64,000 nucleotides of DNA from JAWKWH01 sp963669455 (lineage in GTDB: Bacteria > Pseudomonadota > Alphaproteobacteria > Rhizobiales > Rhizobiaceae), in contig OY770026.1 in the NCBI GenBank assembly GCA_963669455.1, positions 3,658,001 to 3,722,000 of the forward strand. Reading direction: 5' to 3'. The translations under genes were made by a program, and so were the position numbers. The notes beneath the pieces are model-generated. The model ran no database searches. It saw only the letters and a program-made list of their open reading frames with translations, and had not been told where the DNA came from. This document shows positions 60,238-64,000 of this stretch, one piece after another; the first letter of the stretch is position 1, and every line of letters begins with the position of its first letter.

Positions 60238-63000
60238 ATGTTTCTCAGTGGATTTATCCTACTTGCTCTTTTGCTCGCCGCCATGGTCCTGTTTTGGAAC
60301 CAAAACAAACGCCTGATGATCCTGGAGTTCGAACTGCGCACATTGCAGAAGGCTTTCATGGCATTGCGGGACCGGTTGGACGACACTCCGGAAGCGGTTA
60401 TTCCAAGCGAAAAAGAGGCTGAAACCAGCGCTTCTGACGAAGCTGAAGAAAGAGGCGAAGAGGCACAAGCTGCACTCTCGCCACCGGAAACGGCTGTCTT
60501 GGACGGTGTGGAAGAACCTGTTGAAACCGAACCTGCCGCAGCCCGGACCAAGCCGGATGCTGTCTCGGAACCGATTCCAGAGCCGGCTCCGGAACCGGGC
60601 GAAAAACCCGGCATCGAAACGGCGCTGGGCGGACGCTGGGCGGTCTGGGTCGGTGGAGTGGCGCTAGCGCTGGGTGGTATTTTTCTCGTTCGCTACACGA
60701 TCGAAGCAGGCTTACTCGGGCCCAAGGTCAGGCTGACCCTGGCCGCGCTTTTGGGCATTGCCGCAGGCGCCGGCGGAGAATTTCTTCGCCGCACCGGCAT
60801 GAGGGTAGCGATCAGCGGCATCAACGGCGCTTACCTGCCGGGCATCCTGACAGCCGCCAGTGCCTTCATCCTGTTCGGGACCATTTATGCGGCGCATGGC
60901 TATTACGGCTTCATCGGACAGGCTTCAGCCTTTGTACTGCTATGCGCGGTCAGCATCGCGGCAATCATGCTTGCCCTCATCCACGGTCAAGCGTTTGGCG
61001 GCCTTGGCCTGGTGGGTTCACTGCTGACACCGATACTGGTGTCGTCGAACGCCCCCAACCCCTGGGCGCTGTTCGGTTTTCTTGCGATCATGCTGGCGGC
61101 AAGTGTCTTTGTCGCGCGGATCAGGCGCTGGTGGCCAATGGCGAGTGCCGCGATTTTGGGCACCGGTCTTTGGTGCCTTGCCTATCTGTCCAACATTGAC
61201 GACATTTCGGTCGCGCCAGTGGTGTTCATCGCGGTCGTGCCGATTGTGGCGTTTACCGTTTTCTGGTCGCGGTCAGGCGATGAGCAAGCGCCCTTTGCAA
61301 ACGAGGTTTTGATCCCGGCACTTGCCACCGCTTTGATGGCCGGGCTGGAGGTTGTGGGGCTTGGCCTGCACGACGTTGTGACAGAAGGCAAGCTTATCGC
61401 CATTGCCATGATCATCGCGGCGATGGTTGCAGGCGCAGCCTGGCGTCCTGCAGCCCTGCCGTTCATGATTGCCGCCGGCATCGCCGCCATTTTCTGGCAA
61501 TTATGGAGCCATCTCGGTGACTTCGACTTCAACCTCATGCTCGATGGTGTGGTCATTAAAGATAATCCGCCAGCAAGCCCTGCCTATCTGACGATCGTCA
61601 GCTGGCTGGTGGCCGGACTATTTATTGTTACCGGCCACTTCCAGGCCCGCAGGATCGCAGCGCATGTGATCAGGATGGCGGCGTCATGGGCATTGTTTGC
61701 CGCAATTGTTCCATTGGTCACAATCACGCTGTTTTGGACAGGTTACGGTAACATCAACCAGGACATTGCCTATACCGCGCTCTATCTGGCGCTTGCCGTA
61801 ATCCTGCTTGTGGGTGCTGAAACGACAGCCCGGCACGAAACGCCGCAACAGGGGGGCGGGCTTGCGGTCTCGGTGTTTGCCACAGGCGCACTGACGTCAC
61901 TGATTTTTGCGATCCATGCCGGTTTCGGACCGGGTTTGACAACGGTGCTGTGCGGGATTGCTATCGCTGTTCCTGTCGCAGCATTGCGCCTTAGGCCCTG
62001 GCCGGTATGGCCGGTATTGTCCGTGGCGGTTTCGGCTGTTGTCATCGGGCGGATTGTCTATGATCCATCCATCGTCGGCGAATTCGAACTGGGCAGGACG
62101 GTGCTGTTCAACTGGCTGTTGCCCGGCTATGCGATCCCGGCGATCTGTGCCGGTTTTTCAGCCTGGCAGTTGAGAAAACTCGCCGATGGCCGCATGCGGC
62201 TGGTCCAGGAGGCATTTGCGGCGCTGTTTGCGCTTTTAACGGCAGCTATTCTGGTTCGGCACGCTATGAATGGCGGCGAAATCTACAGCGATACCGTCAG
62301 CCTGGCTGAGCAGGCGATCTACACGCTGATCGCGATAGGCGGCGGCGCGGTTCTGGTGGCGCTCGATACGCGCAGCCCGAGCCCAATCTTCCGCATCGGG
62401 TCGATGATCATCGGCGGCTTGTCGATGCTGTTCATCGTGGTGTCACATTTCGGTACGCTGAACCCGCTTTTGACCAATGAATCGACCGGCACGATTGTCT
62501 TCTTCAACCTGTTGCTGCTCGCCTATTTTCTGCCGGCCGCAGCGATGGGCGGACTGGCGCTTTATGCCCGTCCGAAACGGCCGAAGCCTTATGTTGTCTG
62601 CCTCGGCCTGACGGCAGCCGCGCTCGCCTTTGCCTATGTTACCTTGTCGATAAGGCGCCTCCACTGGGGCGAGTTCATCGGTTCGTGGAAGGGTCTCACC
62701 GAATGGGAGACCTACACCTATTCGGCAGCATGGCTGGTGCTCGGTGTCGCCATCCTCATCATCGGTATCCGGCTTAAATCGGCGGCTTTGCGGCTCGCGT
62801 CTGCGGTGCTCATTGTCATCGCGGTGGCAAAGGTATTTGTGTTTGACACATCGCAGCTGGAAGGCGCACTCAGGGCCCTGTCTTTCATTGGCCTTGGCAT
62901 CGCGCTGATCGGGATCGGCGTGTTCTATCAACGCCTGATGATGGCGAACCGGCCAGACCAATCAGTTGGCCCTGCCGCAAGCGAGGCCGCGGAAAGATAG
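60238..63000 (+). CDS. DUF2339 multi-span membrane protein
   Basis: A 920-residue protein with one hydrophobic N-terminal segment (FLSGFILLALLLAAMVLFW), a Glu-rich coiled region (about 55-125, ending PIPEPAPEPGEKPG), then more than twenty membrane spans, starting with GGRWAVWVGGVALALGGIFL. DUF2339 proteins are predicted membrane proteins of unknown role, widespread in Proteobacteria. It ends five bases from the convergent LacI-type gene. No partner genes are visible. Confidence 0.88.
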   Translation: MFLSGFILLALLLAAMVLFWNQNKRLMILEFELRTLQKAFMALRDRLDDTPEAVIPSEKEAETSASDEAEERGEEAQAALSPPETAVLDGVEEPVETEPAAARTKPDAVSEPIPEPAPEPGEKPGIETALGGRWAVWVGGVALALGGIFLVRYTIEAGLLGPKVRLTLAALLGIAAGAGGEFLRRTGMRVAISGINGAYLPGILTAASAFILFGTIYAAHGYYGFIGQASAFVLLCAVSIAAIMLALIHGQAFGGLGLVGSLLTPILVSSNAPNPWALFGFLAIMLAASVFVARIRRWWPMASAAILGTGLWCLAYLSNIDDISVAPVVFIAVVPIVAFTVFWSRSGDEQAPFANEVLIPALATALMAGLEVVGLGLHDVVTEGKLIAIAMIIAAMVAGAAWRPAALPFMIAAGIAAIFWQLWSHLGDFDFNLMLDGVVIKDNPPASPAYLTIVSWLVAGLFIVTGHFQARRIAAHVIRMAASWALFAAIVPLVTITLFWTGYGNINQDIAYTALYLALAVILLVGAETTARHETPQQGGGLAVSVFATGALTSLIFAIHAGFGPGLTTVLCGIAIAVPVAALRLRPWPVWPVLSVAVSAVVIGRIVYDPSIVGEFELGRTVLFNWLLPGYAIPAICAGFSAWQLRKLADGRMRLVQEAFAALFALLTAAILVRHAMNGGEIYSDTVSLAEQAIYTLIAIGGGAVLVALDTRSPSPIFRIGSMIIGGLSMLFIVVSHFGTLNPLLTNESTGTIVFFNLLLLAYFLPAAAMGGLALYARPKRPKPYVVCLGLTAAALAFAYVTLSIRRLHWGEFIGSWKGLTEWETYTYSAAWLVLGVAILIIGIRLKSAALRLASAVLIVIAVAKVFVFDTSQLEGALRALSFIGLGIALIGIGVFYQRLMMANRPDQSVGPAASEAAER

Positions 63001-63004
63001 ACAC

Positions 63005-64000
63005 TCAATCAGCCGGCGGCCGGTCGAGTGATCCGCGCATCACAAGTTCGGTGTCGAACACTATGGAACGAGGCTTTGCTGCGCCCTTGCGCATTGCCAG
63101 AAGCAGCTTGGCCGCCGCACTGCCCATGCGCCGGTGCGGCACGTGGACGGTGGTGAGTTGCGGTGCCGTCGCACGCGCCAGATCGATATCGTCAAAGCCT
63201 ACAATCGACACCTCGCCTGGGACATCGATGCCCCGGCGAAGCGCTTCGCCAAGGGCGCCTGCCGCCAGAACATCATTGCCGCATATGATTGCGGTGGGAC
63301 GTTTCGAAGCGCCCATCAGCTGCGAAAATGCCGATGCACCGGCATCAAGCGTGTAAGCACATTCGACAAGATCGATATCGGATGCAGCGATGCCGGCGGC
63401 GGCAAGGCATTGAAACGCACCTGCAACACGGTCGGCGGCGCGGTCGTTTCCTTCCCGTTCTGCCGAGATCATCGCGATACGCCGGTGGCCGAACTCAAGC
63501 ACTTTTTCCGTGATATTTGATGCGGCCGCCTGATTGTCAAAGCCGACATGGGTGTTGCCGCTTTGCCGGTCGATACTCCAGGCAAGCACGAAGGGAATGC
63601 CGCGTTCGCGCAGGAACGAATAGGTTTTGGGCGGCCGCTCACGGCCAATGAGCAGCAATCCATCAACCCCCCTGCCCGCCAGTACCCTGATCTGCTCCAA
63701 CTCGCTTGCCGGTTTGTAGTTGGAACTGGACACCAGCAGAGTGACGCCGTCGGTTGCCAGCGTTTCCTGGAATGCCTGTAAGCCACGCGCAAAAATCGCA
63801 TTGTCCATGGTGGGGATAATCGCGCCGACAATATTGGTCCTGTTGGTGGCAAGCGCCTGCGCGCCGAAATTTGGCGCGTAGCCAAGTTCGTTCACTACCT
63901 CGCGCACTTTCAGACGTGTCGCCTCCAAAACCTTTTCAGGCTCATTTAGGCAGCGCGATACCGTTGCCGTCGACACACCCGCCAACCGGGCGACATCATC
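63005..64000 (-). CDS. LacI family transcriptional regulator, N-terminus outside window
   Basis: 332 codons are present; the frame is open at the window edge (DDVARLAGVSTATVSRCLN), so the HTH is nearly complete and only a few N-terminal residues are missing. After the hinge (LATNRTNIVGAIIPTMDNAI) comes the periplasmic-binding-like effector domain with FARGLQAFQETLATDGV, GFDDIDLARATAPQLTTVHV. Its effector, probably a sugar or sugar acid, cannot be told. It converges with DUF2339, four bases apart. Confidence 0.92.
   Translation of the reverse strand, partial: DDVARLAGVSTATVSRCLNEPEKVLEATRLKVREVVNELGYAPNFGAQALATNRTNIVGAIIPTMDNAIFARGLQAFQETLATDGVTLLVSSSNYKPASELEQIRVLAGRGVDGLLLIGRERPPKTYSFLRERGIPFVLAWSIDRQSGNTHVGFDNQAAASNITEKVLEFGHRRIAMISAEREGNDRAADRVAGAFQCLAAAGIAASDIDLVECAYTLDAGASAFSQLMGASKRPTAIICGNDVLAAGALGEALRRGIDVPGEVSIVGFDDIDLARATAPQLTTVHVPHRRMGSAAAKLLLAMRKGAAKPRSIVFDTELVMRGSLDRPPAD

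Noticed and set aside
1..64000. CRISPR arrays, tRNA or rRNA genes, prophage modules
   Set aside because: No regularly spaced repeats, cloverleaf-forming sequence or phage gene cluster was recognised by eye; a tRNAscan or CRISPR finder run could still reveal short ones.

Overview
The window is a chromosomal segment of an alphaproteobacterium of the order Hyphomicrobiales (Rhizobiales), probably near Phyllobacteriaceae/Rhizobiaceae (Hoeflea-like). The order rests on protein families and gene order typical of that group: the small membrane protein before xerD, xerD-accA, aroK-aroB-CorC, bolA-J protein-cobS-cobT, ftsE-ftsX-ydcF-plsC, hpt-cpdR-TIGR02302, argH-lptM-lysA, and rpoZ-rsh-DUF2062-acpS-lepB-rnc-era-recO. 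The genus is an inference. Almost everything is core metabolism and cell biology at moderately high GC. I saw no rRNA, tRNA, CRISPR array or prophage.

Layout. 1-5.8 kb: 3' end of a predicted aminopeptidase, a 309-bp structured repeat, an M20 amidohydrolase, a D,D-carboxypeptidase with a CobW-type GTPase, tusA and an L,D-transpeptidase lipoprotein. 6-11.6 kb: accA and xerD facing aroK-aroB-CorC, then bolA. 11.7-17.4 kb: a J-domain protein, aerobic cobaltochelatase cobS-cobT, an esterase-like phytase-family protein, a queuosine-precursor transporter with a possible preQ1-I-like leader, and rpmB. 17.5-23.1 kb: an accessory island bounded by two direct 430-bp copies of the same broken ISAs1-like transposase fragment. 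It carries a DMT exporter, an SRPBCC protein divergent from a WYL regulator across a perfect inverted repeat, and an amidase behind a PaaA2-like small ORF. 23.3-32.8 kb: DUF3108, a YddG-type exporter, lysoplasmalogenase, DUF985 cupin, gloB, a methyltransferase, PilZ, aspS, a GNAT gene cut by a repeat arm, a large exported protein of unknown function and an exported alpha/beta hydrolase.

32.9-43.7 kb: hisC-tyrC (aromatic amino acid/histidine synthesis), an MFS transporter, a Tat-type MsrB, DUF2125, a ChaC-like cyclotransferase, the ftsE-ftsX-ydcF-plsC operon, a DUF3426-like membrane protein, a second 310-bp structured repeat, hpt and cpdR. 43.8-51.3 kb: TIGR02302, lysA, lptM and argH as one leftward operon, facing tlpA; then a PCu(A)C copper chaperone and a DUF2946-like exported protein. 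51.4-63 kb: family-5 uracil-DNA glycosylase, NYN protein, then the stringent-response/lipid/RNA operon rpoZ to recO, and a giant DUF2339 membrane protein. The window ends inside a LacI-family regulator.

The most unusual feature is a family of palindromic elements. Two full copies (321-629 and 42409-42718) have a similar core, but their terminal arms differ in sequence between copies while staying complementary within each copy. A core-less palindrome (27922-27965) and single arms also occur, several of them starting exactly at stop codons.
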